The position numbers and the translations under genes were made by a program. From contig FR895150.1 of NCBI GenBank assembly GCA_000435675.1, positions 10,254 to 59,567 of the forward strand: a stretch of DNA of 49,314 bases. Direction: 5' to 3'. The notes under the pieces were generated by a model. That model made no database searches. It worked only from the letters and a program-made list of their open reading frames with translations, and was not told the origin of the DNA. This document shows positions 42,357 through 49,314 of the stretch, in pieces. Origin of the DNA: Eggerthella sp. CAG:298 (GTDB taxonomy: Bacteria; Actinomycetota; Coriobacteriia; Coriobacteriales; Eggerthellaceae). Position 1 is the first letter of the stretch; each line of letters starts with the position of its first letter.

Positions 42357-43010
42357 CTAGAGATTGCGGCGAAGCTGGGCTTCCTTGATCTCCATCTCAA
42401 GCGAGCTATGAATGAGGTTTGCGAAGGGTCCAGCGTTGCTGATGAGGTGCTTCACGACCGGTTGATCGCACTTGCGGATGAAGTAGTACAGGAATGCGCA
42501 CGTATAGAATTCGCTCAAGAACTCGATATTCTCTTCGGGTAGATAGCGATTCGCGAGGATGATATCGATGTCGTTGCGCAATGCCGGCAAATAAAGATCG
42601 TAGAGATAGTTGCGCAGGGCATGCGGTCCCGTTTCGAGCAGCGCCTGCGTATAGAAGGTGCGACGCTTTTCGAGCACGCTCGCGAACACATCGAAGAATT
42701 TCGAGTGATCGAGCGAACGCACGCCTGATTTCTGCGTGATGTAGAACGGGAACTGGGTTACCGAATCTTTGCTCGGCTCTTCGTACACCAGGATGCTCTC
42801 AGGAAACTTGCGCTGCAGTGCAAGGCCCAGATCGTAGCGGAAGCGCCAAATGATGAGAGCCTCTTTATCGACGAAGTGATAGTAGAAGGTCTTGCGGTTC
42901 TTGCCCGTTCTTTCAACGATGTCCGAAATGGATACCTTCTTGAGCGGCATTTCATCGCAAAGTTCGACAAATGCATCGGCGATAAGAAGTTTCGTATCGA
43001 GCGGTCCCAC
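42357..43010 (-). CDS. TetR/AcrR-family transcriptional regulator
   Basis: A 217-residue regulator starting at GTG, with AAGGAG 9 bases upstream. The N-terminal helix-turn-helix (KVSISDIVERTGKNRKTFYYHF, about 25-46) is typical TetR; the C-terminal domain (about 70-210) resembles the DhaS-like group and should bind the ligand. It is divergent from the BaiCD/BaiH-like flavoenzyme gene across a 505-bp gap and is the only regulator in the catabolic island. It is the first candidate for controlling the flavoenzyme and perhaps the operators upstream of the MFS and CoA-transferase genes. The ligand is unknown. Confidence 0.88.
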   Translation of the reverse strand: MGPLDTKLLIADAFVELCDEMPLKKVSISDIVERTGKNRKTFYYHFVDKEALIIWRFRYDLGLALQRKFPESILVYEEPSKDSVTQFPFYITQKSGVRSLDHSKFFDVFASVLEKRRTFYTQALLETGPHALRNYLYDLYLPALRNDIDIILANRYLPEENIEFLSEFYTCAFLYYFIRKCDQPVVKHLISNAGPFANLIHSSLEMEIKEAQLRRNL

Positions 43011-43257
43011 GTGTGATTTCTCCTTGCCCGTGCGGCATCAGGTCTATTCGCGGATGCGACCTGCCTTCGTACGAACTATAGCGCCTGTTCATAAGAACGA
43101 TCCTGCGCGTTATCGGAAGACTCGATCGCTGCTGGGAACATTATACTTGTCTCGATTCGTTGGTCAAATTCAATGATTTGGGTAGACGGACTCGATATGA
43201 TTCATCGGTATCAATAGAAGGACGAGAGGTTGTATCATCCACTTTGAATGAAAAAAC

Positions 43258-43296
43258 CTATAAATGATTCCTATAGACCAACAAAAAAACTATAAT
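43258..43296 (+). promoter_or_regulatory. Dyad CTATA-N9-TATAG and -10 TATAAT before the flavoenzyme gene
   Basis: CTATA (43258-43262) and TATAG (43272-43276) flank 9 bases and cover the expected -35 area of a TATAAT at 43291-43296. A repressor bound here would block the promoter; TetR at 42357 is the natural candidate, though unproven. Confidence 0.35.
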
Positions 43297-43389
43297 GCCC
43301 ATCGATAAACGTAACATCTGCATTACAATATCTATAGCAAAGGAGCTGAGATACGATTCGTCACTTCCGATAACAAGCATTTAGGTACG

Positions 43390-43422
43390 AACCATGGTCT
43401 TTAATCGAGGCTATGGTTTTTT
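43390..43422 (+). terminator. Attenuator-like hairpin in the leader of the flavoenzyme gene
   Basis: AACCATGG (43390-43397) pairs with CTATGGTT (43411-43418) with one G-T wobble, a 13-base loop, and a run of six T ending at 43422. It lies about 94 bases before the GTG start, inside the transcribed leader if the TATAAT at 43291 is used. It could stop transcription early. Confidence 0.4.
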
Positions 43423-43515
43423 ACGCTCTAAACGCTTGCCATCGAAATTAACGATCGAGCAGCTTCAAGGAATAACGAGTAGCTCACAACAAGTCTTGTA
43501 GAAAGGGGCTGTGCA

Positions 43516-45684
43516 GTGAAATACGAAGCACTTACCACGCCGTTTAAAATCGGCAACGTAGAGATTCGCAATCGTTTCGTCATGCTGCCAATGACCATCG
43601 AGAAAACCGATAACTATGCCATTGGTGACGACCTGATCGATTTCTACGAGCAGCGCGCAATCGGTGGGGCTGGTCTTATCGAGATCGGTTCTTGCTATGT
43701 TTGCGACTGTTTCGACACCCATCCTAAATACCACACCACTACTGGTGCTTGCGGTGTTTGGGACGACTGCTTTATCCCAGGCCTTACCCGTACCGCAGAA
43801 GCTTGCCATAAGCATGGCGCTAAGCTCGCTGCTCAGCTGCAGCTCTGCTACGAGTGGCGTCCGGATGGCAACACGGAGCTTCTGAGCTATGCTCCTTCTA
43901 AAGACGTTGTTTCTGGTCCTTTCGTAGGTATGCCGGAGCGCGAATTCACCATCGACGAGATCAAGCTCGTCGTTAAGCAGTACGGTGAAGCTGCTAAGCG
44001 CTGCCAGAAGGCTGGCATCGACATCATCGAGATCCATGCAGGTATTGGCTACATGGTCATGCGCTTCATCTCCAAGTACTCCAACCATCGTACTGACGAG
44101 TACGGCGGATCCACGGAAAACCGCTGCCGTCTCCTTACCGACATCATCGATGAGATCCATCGTGTATGCGGCGAAGATTATCCGATCCTCATTCGTTATT
44201 CTGCAGACGACCTCATGCCTGGCGGTCAGCGCCTCGAAGACCTCAAAGAGGTCATCGAAGTTGTCGAGAAGCACGGTGTTGACGCTTGGTCCATCCAGGC
44301 AGGCTTCCATGAGGCTCCTCGTCCTGTTGCTAACCAGCTCGTTCCTGAAGGTGAGTTCATCTACCTTTCTAAGGCTGCTAAGCAGTACACCAAGCTTCCT
44401 ACCTTCCCTGGCACTCGTATCAACCACCTCGATGTTTGCGAAAAGATCATCGAAGATGGTTCTGGCGATGCTGTTGGTATGGCGCGTCACTGGATCGCTG
44501 AGCCGGAAATCGGCTTGAAGGTCAAGGAAGATCGTGCTGAGGAAGTTCGTCCTTGCATCGTTTGCTCCCGTTGTCTCGACAACATCTTCGTTGGCAAGCC
44601 CTGCAAGTGCTCGGTCAACCCGAACGTTTACTTCTCTCAGTATGGCCTGCCGCAGGATCACAAGGTCTCTGGCGACGAGGCAAAGAAGAAGATCCTCATC
44701 ATCGGTGCTGGCCCTGCTGGTCTCGAGGCTGCTCGTACCATGCGTATGCGCGGTTACACCAACGTCACCGTTGTCGATCAGAAGAAGAAGGCATGCGGCT
44801 TGCTGAACCTCGCTCAGGTTCTCAACGACGAACTGCCTCCTATGGTCGATTGGTACAACAATGAGATCAAGCGTCTCAACATCGATGTTCGTCTGAACAC
44901 CGAGGTCACCCCTGCATACATCAAGGACTTTGGTGCAGATGAGGTCATCCTTGCTGTTGGTCCTGAAACGGTTTCTCCTGATGTTCCGGGCAAGGACAAC
45001 AAGAACGTTATCGATTCTCACGCTCTGAAGGCTCTCGTTGAGGGCAAGGGCACCCCGGGCAAGGGCTTCATGTGGACCATGTCTTGCTTCGGCATGAATG
45101 TTCTCGGCGCACCGCTGGGCATCATGAAGTGGGGCCTTGGCACGCACATCCTCGTTGGCAAGAGCATGGCTGTCATCGGTGGCGGCTTCGCTGGCATCGA
45201 AGTTGCATCTGCAATGAACGAAGGCCGCGAAGTTACCGTTATCGAAGAAGCCAAGAAGGCTGGCGCTGAGATCGGCATCATCGACAAGAATCCTGAGCTT
45301 CGTAAACTCAAGAGCGAAGGCGTCAAGATCCTCACCTCTACCAAGGTCAAGGAATACAACAAAGAAGGCGTCGTTTGCGAAGATGCAGAGGGCAAGGTAT
45401 TCACCGTTCCTGCTGACACCATCATCACCGGCACCAAGTGCGTCGATAACACGAGCCTCTACGATCAGATGAAGGGTGTTGTCCCTGAGGGTCACCTCCA
45501 TCTTATCGGCAATGCTTCGCCGCACACCACCTGGGCTGGCGTTGGTCCGCACGATCCTTACAAGACCGACGAGTACAAGCGTCTTCTCGAGGCTGTTCGC
45601 GACGGTTATCTGATCGGTATGACCATCAACGAGGAGATTCCTGTCGACATGCAGGCAGCTCCTGGTCCCGATGTCACCAAATAA
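43516..45684 (+). CDS. BaiCD/BaiH-like NADH:flavin oxidoreductase (2,4-dienoyl-CoA reductase family)
   Basis: A 722-residue enzyme starting at GTG, with AAAGGGG 7 bases upstream. An FMN-binding old-yellow-enzyme barrel (about 1-335) ends at a 4Fe-4S motif C347-C350-C353-x11-C365, one residue tighter between second and third cysteine than in E. coli FadH. Two nucleotide folds follow: IIGAGPAGLEAA (396 on) for FAD and IGGGFAGIEVASA (555 on) for NAD(P)H. Family members reduce conjugated double bonds, including dienoyl-CoAs and 3-oxo-Delta4 or Delta6 steroids. In the barrel, HAGIGYM stands where HA-x-HGY-L is common. Its codon use is strongly biased, and the next gene is a CaiA-like dehydrogenase. 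Confidence 0.88.
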   Translation: MKYEALTTPFKIGNVEIRNRFVMLPMTIEKTDNYAIGDDLIDFYEQRAIGGAGLIEIGSCYVCDCFDTHPKYHTTTGACGVWDDCFIPGLTRTAEACHKHGAKLAAQLQLCYEWRPDGNTELLSYAPSKDVVSGPFVGMPEREFTIDEIKLVVKQYGEAAKRCQKAGIDIIEIHAGIGYMVMRFISKYSNHRTDEYGGSTENRCRLLTDIIDEIHRVCGEDYPILIRYSADDLMPGGQRLEDLKEVIEVVEKHGVDAWSIQAGFHEAPRPVANQLVPEGEFIYLSKAAKQYTKLPTFPGTRINHLDVCEKIIEDGSGDAVGMARHWIAEPEIGLKVKEDRAEEVRPCIVCSRCLDNIFVGKPCKCSVNPNVYFSQYGLPQDHKVSGDEAKKKILIIGAGPAGLEAARTMRMRGYTNVTVVDQKKKACGLLNLAQVLNDELPPMVDWYNNEIKRLNIDVRLNTEVTPAYIKDFGADEVILAVGPETVSPDVPGKDNKNVIDSHALKALVEGKGTPGKGFMWTMSCFGMNVLGAPLGIMKWGLGTHILVGKSMAVIGGGFAGIEVASAMNEGREVTVIEEAKKAGAEIGIIDKNPELRKLKSEGVKILTSTKVKEYNKEGVVCEDAEGKVFTVPADTIITGTKCVDNTSLYDQMKGVVPEGHLHLIGNASPHTTWAGVGPHDPYKTDEYKRLLEAVRDGYLIGMTINEEIPVDMQAAPGPDVTK

Positions 45685-45725
45685 GTAGGTGACCCTGGTC
45701 GCAAGACCACAATCGTTTGATCTTG

Positions 45726-45753
45726 AGCGGGCAATGTTGGAGCTTTGCCCGCT
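45726..45753 (+). other. Intercistronic hairpin without a T tail
   Basis: AGCGGGCAA (45726-45734) and TTGCCCGCT (45745-45753) form a 9-bp perfect stem with a 10-base loop between the flavoenzyme and dehydrogenase genes. No T run follows on the plus strand, so it more likely stabilises or processes mRNA than ends it. Confidence 0.55.
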
Positions 45754-45804
45754 TAAAGATAGAAGTTAGGTTCAAGAGGAAAGATTTCCTGAAGGAGGAA
45801 AAAC

Positions 45805-46977
45805 ATGCTAGATTATAGCTACTCTGATGAGCAAAAGCTGCTTCGTGAGAACATCCGTAAATGGGGTAAAGAGCATCTTCCTGAGGAGAAGATCGCCGAG
45901 GCTTACAAGAACCGCGGCATCGACTCTGCTATCGCTAAGTCTTGGGTAGACGAAGGCTTTGGTAAGCTCGGTATTCCTGCTGAGTACGGCGGAACCCCTT
46001 GCGATCACGTCACCATGGCTATTGCTATCGAAGAGCTTTGCCACATCGGTGGTAACATCCCTATGGCTCCAAACCTGTTGATCATGTTTGACGTTTGCGA
46101 ATTCGGTACCGAAGAGCAGATCAAGTACGCGGTAGACTTCTACTATGAGAATGGCTATCCTCCTTACTGCCTCGCAATTTCCGAGCCTGAAGCAGGTTCT
46201 GCAAACATCTACATGACCACTACCGCTAAGAAGCTTGGCGACGGTAACGTTGAGATCAACGGCACCAAGACCTGGGTTACCTTTGCAGAGCATGCAAACG
46301 GCTTCATCGTAGTTTGCAAGGACGAGGATCCTTCTCCTGAGAACAAGTCCATGTCCATGTACCTCGTTGACAAGGACACCCCGGGTGTTGTTCTCGAGCC
46401 GCTCAACAAGATCGGTATGCAGATCAACCCCTTCGCTATGGTCCACTTCAACAACGTCATCGTTCCTGAGACTGCTCTCCTCGGTGAGCAGGGCAAGGGC
46501 TTCCTGCAGCTCATGAAGAACTTCGAGTGGGAGCGCTGCGTTCTCTTGGCAGAACTCCTCGGTGAAGCTCAGGCTGCTATGGACGATGCTTGCGCTTGGA
46601 CCAACGAGCGTCAGCAGTTCGGCGTTGGCATCAAGACCTTCCAGCTCGTTCAGGAGCACATCGTCGAGATGCAGATCGCTCTGACCAACACCCGTAACTT
46701 CCTGTATCGTACTTGCTGGAAGCTCGACAACGGCATTCCGGTCAACAACGACGCAGCTATGCTGAAGCGCTATGGTGCACCTGCTCTTACCGACGTTTGC
46801 TCTCGTGCACTCCAGCTCATGGGTGGTCTCGGTTACACCGACGCAACGCGCGTCTCTCGCCTCATGCTCGACTGCCGTGGTTTCCAGATCGGTGGCGGCA
46901 CCGTCGAGATCATGGTCCACATCGCTGGCCGTGGCATCCTCAAAGAGTATGCAAAGGGCAACCAGGACGAACTGTAA
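45805..46977 (+). CDS. CaiA-like acyl-CoA dehydrogenase/reductase
   Basis: A 390-residue flavoprotein with GGAGG 7 bases before the ATG. AISEPEAGSA (124-133) and NGTKTWVTF (152-160) mark FAD and CoA binding; E243 in EWERC is the likely helix-G base, and glycine 364 (GGGTVE) replaces the C-terminal glutamate, as in the 34756 gene. It ends IAGRGILKEYAKG, CaiA-like. It stands between the BaiCD/BaiH-like enzyme and etfBA, so it probably receives electrons from that Etf to reduce an enoyl-CoA, or gives electrons to it. Strong codon bias suggests abundant protein. Confidence 0.88.
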   Translation: MLDYSYSDEQKLLRENIRKWGKEHLPEEKIAEAYKNRGIDSAIAKSWVDEGFGKLGIPAEYGGTPCDHVTMAIAIEELCHIGGNIPMAPNLLIMFDVCEFGTEEQIKYAVDFYYENGYPPYCLAISEPEAGSANIYMTTTAKKLGDGNVEINGTKTWVTFAEHANGFIVVCKDEDPSPENKSMSMYLVDKDTPGVVLEPLNKIGMQINPFAMVHFNNVIVPETALLGEQGKGFLQLMKNFEWERCVLLAELLGEAQAAMDDACAWTNERQQFGVGIKTFQLVQEHIVEMQIALTNTRNFLYRTCWKLDNGIPVNNDAAMLKRYGAPALTDVCSRALQLMGGLGYTDATRVSRLMLDCRGFQIGGGTVEIMVHIAGRGILKEYAKGNQDEL

Positions 46978-47003
46978 GCCTTTTAGCTCTTACACTAGGG
47001 ATA

Positions 47004-47040
47004 AAAGAAGGGGGAAGGGGCAACTCTTCCCTCTTTCTTT
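47004..47040 (+). terminator. Probable terminator after the CaiA-like gene
   Basis: A G/A-rich arm (47004-47017) pairs with a C/T-rich arm (47026-47040) with one bulge and one wobble, ending in CTTT. It may allow read-through into etfBA 43 bp later. Confidence 0.55.
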
Positions 47041-47083
47041 ATGTCTAAGTAGCGGTAAGAAGCGAAGAGTGGTAAGGAGATAG

Positions 47084-47869
47084 ATGAACGTCGTTGTTTG
47101 TTTCAAGTCCGTTTATGACGATGTCGCTATTCGAGCTAATTCCGACAAAACGCTTGATTATCAGGCGGTTCCGCATATCGTTTCGCTCTATGACCTGAAC
47201 GCTATCGAAGCAGCGGCACAGTTCGTTGAGGGATCGAATGGCGAGCATTCGCTTATTGCGCTTACGGTAGGCGATACGAAGATCCACGATACGACCATGC
47301 GTAAAAATGTGGCAGCGCGTGGCGCAAGCGAGGTCTATTTGGTGATGGACGATGCACTCGAAGATGCTGAAACCCATCAAACAGCGCAAGCGGTCGCGGC
47401 AGCCATCAAGCATATCGGCAACATCGATCTTATTATCTGCGGTGATGGATCGGCCGATATCTACGCTCATCAGATGGGCATTCAGCTGGGCGAGATCCTG
47501 GGCATTCCTAATGTGAATGCGGTGATCGACTTTACTGCTGAAGGCGACACGATCAAGGTAACGCGCGAGCTCGATGAAGAGATCGAACACATCGAGATGC
47601 AGGCCCCTGCGGTGCTTTCGGTGCTTTCCGACATGGCACAACCGCGCACCTGCAAGGTGGCGGATATCATGAGTGCAGGTCGCAAGCCTGTTCATGAACT
47701 AACTTTGGAAGATATCGGTCTTGAACTTCCTCCAGCGAACTACGAGGTCGTTGAGACGAAAGTGCCTGAACCAACACCACGCAAGATGGTGTTCTTCGAA
47801 GCGACCGATGAAGGCATCGATGAATTCATCGAGCAAGTTCATACGTATCTGACGACCGAGGGGGCGTAA
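47084..47869 (+). CDS. etfB: Electron transfer flavoprotein beta subunit (FixA-like)
   Basis: A 261-residue subunit with AAGGAG 5 bases before the ATG. It begins MNVVVCFKSVYDD, with the conserved DLNAIEAAAQF and ALTVGDTK, then DLIICGDGSADIYAHQMGIQLGEILGIP, the region that packs against the alpha subunit. EtfAB passes electrons between acyl-CoA dehydrogenases and other redox carriers; FixAB-type pairs serve carnitine reduction and nitrogen fixation. Whether this one bifurcates electrons cannot be judged by eye. etfA follows 5 bp after the stop. Codon use is more ordinary than in the gene before. Confidence 0.9.
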   Translation: MNVVVCFKSVYDDVAIRANSDKTLDYQAVPHIVSLYDLNAIEAAAQFVEGSNGEHSLIALTVGDTKIHDTTMRKNVAARGASEVYLVMDDALEDAETHQTAQAVAAAIKHIGNIDLIICGDGSADIYAHQMGIQLGEILGIPNVNAVIDFTAEGDTIKVTRELDEEIEHIEMQAPAVLSVLSDMAQPRTCKVADIMSAGRKPVHELTLEDIGLELPPANYEVVETKVPEPTPRKMVFFEATDEGIDEFIEQVHTYLTTEGA

Positions 47870-47874
47870 GCGCT

Positions 47875-48789
47875 ATGAAGATCTTTGTTATCGCAGAACG
47901 CGAACAGCCGGTTGTCGAGCTGTGTGCTGGCGCTCGTCAATTCGCTGGCGAAGTCGATCTTATCGCGCTTCCTACTACAAGCGTAGCTCTTGGGGTTGCT
48001 GATACCGTCTATCGCCTCGAGGTGCCTGAAGGCCGCATGATGGAAGATTCGTACCTTGCCCTGGTCGACCTTATCGAGAAGGAGAAGCCAGCAGCGGTGT
48101 TCGCGGAATCTTCGCGACGCATCCAGCTTCTGCTTGGACGAGTGGCAGCGCGCGTGGGAGGAAGCGTGATCTCGAACGTGACCGCTCTTCCCAGTGCCAA
48201 GGACTCAACTACGATGTATTTTGGTGGTCTGGCAAATCGCAAGTACAAAGGCGCAGATGACACGACATCGTTCTATTTTGTACGCCCCGCAACATTCCCT
48301 GACGCTGAGCCAAGCGGCGAGAACGCAGAGGTAGAGCTTCCTTTCATCGAGCCTGCTTATGAAGTGAAGCTCGATTCGGTCGGTCCGCACGTAAAGGGCG
48401 ATGTCGATCTGCCGAGCGCGAAGCGCATCGTGAGCGTCGGGCGCGGCATCAAGGAGGAAAAGGATCTTGAGATGGTGCGCGAACTCTGCAGCCTGATCGA
48501 TGCCGAATTGGGTTGCTCGCGCTCGATTTACGAAGCGGAGAGCTGGCTTCCCAAAGAGGCGCTTGTGGGAATCTCAGGCAGCACGGTGGTGCCCGATCTC
48601 TACCTCACCCTCGGCATTTCTGGGCAAGCACAGCACATGGTCGCCTGCGACGGCGCCACTACGATCATGTGCGTGAATACCGATCCCTACGCGCTCATTT
48701 TCGAGCATTCAGATTATGGCAGCAAGGGCGATCTCTATACGGTGGTCCCGCGCATGATCGAGTATTTCAAGGCTCATCCCCTCAAGTAA
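47875..48789 (+). CDS. etfA: Electron transfer flavoprotein alpha subunit (FixB-like)
   Basis: A 304-residue subunit. The C-terminal FAD-binding signature reads LGISGQAQHMVACDGATTIMCVNTD then DYGSKGDLYTVVP, a variant of the usual ISGAIQH and ADYGIVGDL forms. The N-terminal domain includes VFAESSRRIQLLLGRVAARVGG. It forms the heterodimer with EtfB. No FixC/FixX-type quinone oxidoreductase is in the window. A separate acyl-CoA dehydrogenase gene begins 22 bp later on the same strand and is probably in the same operon. Confidence 0.9.
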   Translation: MKIFVIAEREQPVVELCAGARQFAGEVDLIALPTTSVALGVADTVYRLEVPEGRMMEDSYLALVDLIEKEKPAAVFAESSRRIQLLLGRVAARVGGSVISNVTALPSAKDSTTMYFGGLANRKYKGADDTTSFYFVRPATFPDAEPSGENAEVELPFIEPAYEVKLDSVGPHVKGDVDLPSAKRIVSVGRGIKEEKDLEMVRELCSLIDAELGCSRSIYEAESWLPKEALVGISGSTVVPDLYLTLGISGQAQHMVACDGATTIMCVNTDPYALIFEHSDYGSKGDLYTVVPRMIEYFKAHPLK

Positions 48790-48811
48790 AAATCGCACGA
48801 AGGAGTTTTTG

Positions 48812-49314
48812 ATGTATCAGCTGCAAGAAGAAGAGCGCATGATCCTTTCGATGGTGGACAGTGTGTGCACCGATGTTATCGCTGATCGTGCGGCAGAGAT
48901 CGATGAAGTGGATGAATTTCCGCAAGACATCTATGATCTCCTTGCTGAACAGGGTCTTTTCGGTCTTGCCATGCCTGAAGAGCAGGGTGGGTTCGCGGTG
49001 AGCGTGAACTGCTGGGCAGCATGCGTAGCCCGTTTGGCGCAGGAGTCTCCCGCCGTGGCGCTCATGTTGTTCGTTGCTGCAATTGGCGCAGATGCGATCA
49101 TGACCTACGGAACCGATGAGCAGAAGAACACCTATCTGCCCGAGATCATCGCAGGGGAGAAGAAGATCAGCTTTGCGCTCACGGAGCCCAATGCGGGCTC
49201 GGATGTTTTCTCGCTCACCACGAGCGCGAAGCCGACCGAAAATGGTTATGTGATCAGCGGGAATAAGATGTTCATCTCGAACGCCGCAGTGGCAGATTAC
49301 TTCTGCGTGTTCGC
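48812..49314 (+). CDS. Acyl-CoA dehydrogenase, N-terminal part (cut by window end)
   Basis: The first 167 codons of an acyl-CoA dehydrogenase, starting MYQLQEEERMILSMVDSVC; AGGAG 6 bases upstream fixes the ATG. FALTEPNAGSDVFSL and GNKMFISNAAVADYF are the canonical FAD/CoA segments. The TEPNAGSD form is closer to short-chain/butyryl-type enzymes than the ISEP form of the three CaiA-like genes in this window. It is probably co-transcribed with etfBA and a natural partner for them. The catalytic glutamate lies beyond the edge and cannot be checked. Confidence 0.9.
   Translation, partial: MYQLQEEERMILSMVDSVCTDVIADRAAEIDEVDEFPQDIYDLLAEQGLFGLAMPEEQGGFAVSVNCWAACVARLAQESPAVALMLFVAAIGADAIMTYGTDEQKNTYLPEIIAGEKKISFALTEPNAGSDVFSLTTSAKPTENGYVISGNKMFISNAAVADYFCVF

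Larger units (their letters stand above)
43011..43515 (+). promoter_or_regulatory. 505-bp divergent control region with long leader
   Basis: The gap between the TetR gene and the flavoenzyme gene. It holds a CTATA-N9-TATAG dyad (43258-43276), a TATAAT box (43291-43296) giving a leader of about 210 bases, and a terminator-like hairpin in that leader (43390-43422). The GGACA-type operator was not found here. Confidence 0.45.

Noticed and set aside
43321..43380. CTGAGA in the flavoenzyme leader as a possible TPP riboswitch
   Set aside because: Only the CTGAGA element is present; the conserved ACCTGAT and GGATAATGCCAGCG-type parts are missing.
43465..45552. A 695-residue open frame on the minus strand opposite the flavoenzyme gene
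   Set aside because: It mirrors a gene with strong FMN, Fe-S and nucleotide-binding motifs. Long antisense frames arise when a biased gene avoids codons whose complements are stops. The translation shows no recognisable domain.
45808..46920. A 370-residue minus-strand frame opposite the CaiA-like gene
   Set aside because: Same codon-bias shadow effect; the plus-strand protein has clear acyl-CoA dehydrogenase motifs and a good ribosome site.
29423..49314. Identification of the island as a bile acid 7-dehydroxylation (bai) operon
   Set aside because: BaiF-like and BaiCD/BaiH-like proteins and MFS carriers are present, but a CoA ligase (BaiB), BaiE dehydratase and BaiA were not seen, and several CaiA-like enzymes point to other substrates.

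Overview
The window reads as chromosomal DNA from an anaerobic actinobacterium, most likely class Coriobacteriia (Eggerthellaceae-like). This rests on actinobacterial-type glycan genes (GlfT2-like galactofuranosyltransferase, DUF6541 and DUF2304 membrane proteins), a transhydrogenase pntAB pair, and a dense set of CoA-transferase, CaiA-like acyl-CoA dehydrogenase, BaiCD/BaiH-like flavoenzyme, Etf and MFS genes typical of gut Coriobacteriia. Species cannot be fixed from the sequence alone. No rRNA, tRNA, CRISPR array or intact insertion sequence was seen.

1-15.7 kb is a surface-glycan locus. It opens with the 3' end of a sialic-acid-type synthase (NeuB-like) and a convergent bacterial sialyltransferase. 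Two paralogous GT2 enzymes, a GT4 enzyme and two more GT2 enzymes follow on mixed strands. A DPM1-like transferase with a DUF2304 partner, two paralogous DUF6541 membrane proteins flanking a Wzx-type flippase, and a GlfT2-like galactofuranosyltransferase complete it. Together they suggest a lipid-linked polymer that is assembled, flipped, and decorated with Galf and probably a nonulosonic acid.

15.7-29.2 kb is mostly housekeeping and transport. It holds a DUF2335-like membrane protein with a degenerate desulfoferrodoxin-like protein; a minus-strand run of SCP2-like protein, iron alcohol dehydrogenase, aldehyde dehydrogenase, an MFS transporter broken by a 29-bp insertion, and a GT2; pntAB; and a TAXI solute-binding lipoprotein with GltS and a small internally repeated protein.

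29.4-49.3 kb is a catabolic island for a CoA-activated carboxylic acid: a crotonase with altered catalytic residues, two CaiB/BaiF CoA-transferases, three CaiA-like acyl-CoA dehydrogenases plus a more canonical one cut by the window end, a Gfo/Idh oxidoreductase, an iron-sulfur flavoprotein, two paralogous MFS carriers, a TetR regulator, a BaiCD/BaiH-like Fe-S flavoenzyme and EtfBA. The inferred flow is import by MFS, CoA transfer, dehydration or isomerisation, and reduction through Etf-linked enzymes. Five intergenic sites share the geometry GGACA-N12-TGNCY, and both MFS genes also carry a GAACATGTTC palindrome, so the island looks like one regulon. The substrate is unknown; carnitine-like, phenylpropanoid-like and steroid-like acids are all possible. 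The most noteworthy candidates are this regulon, its acyl-CoA dehydrogenase that lacks both usual catalytic bases, and the TAXI-GltS unit.
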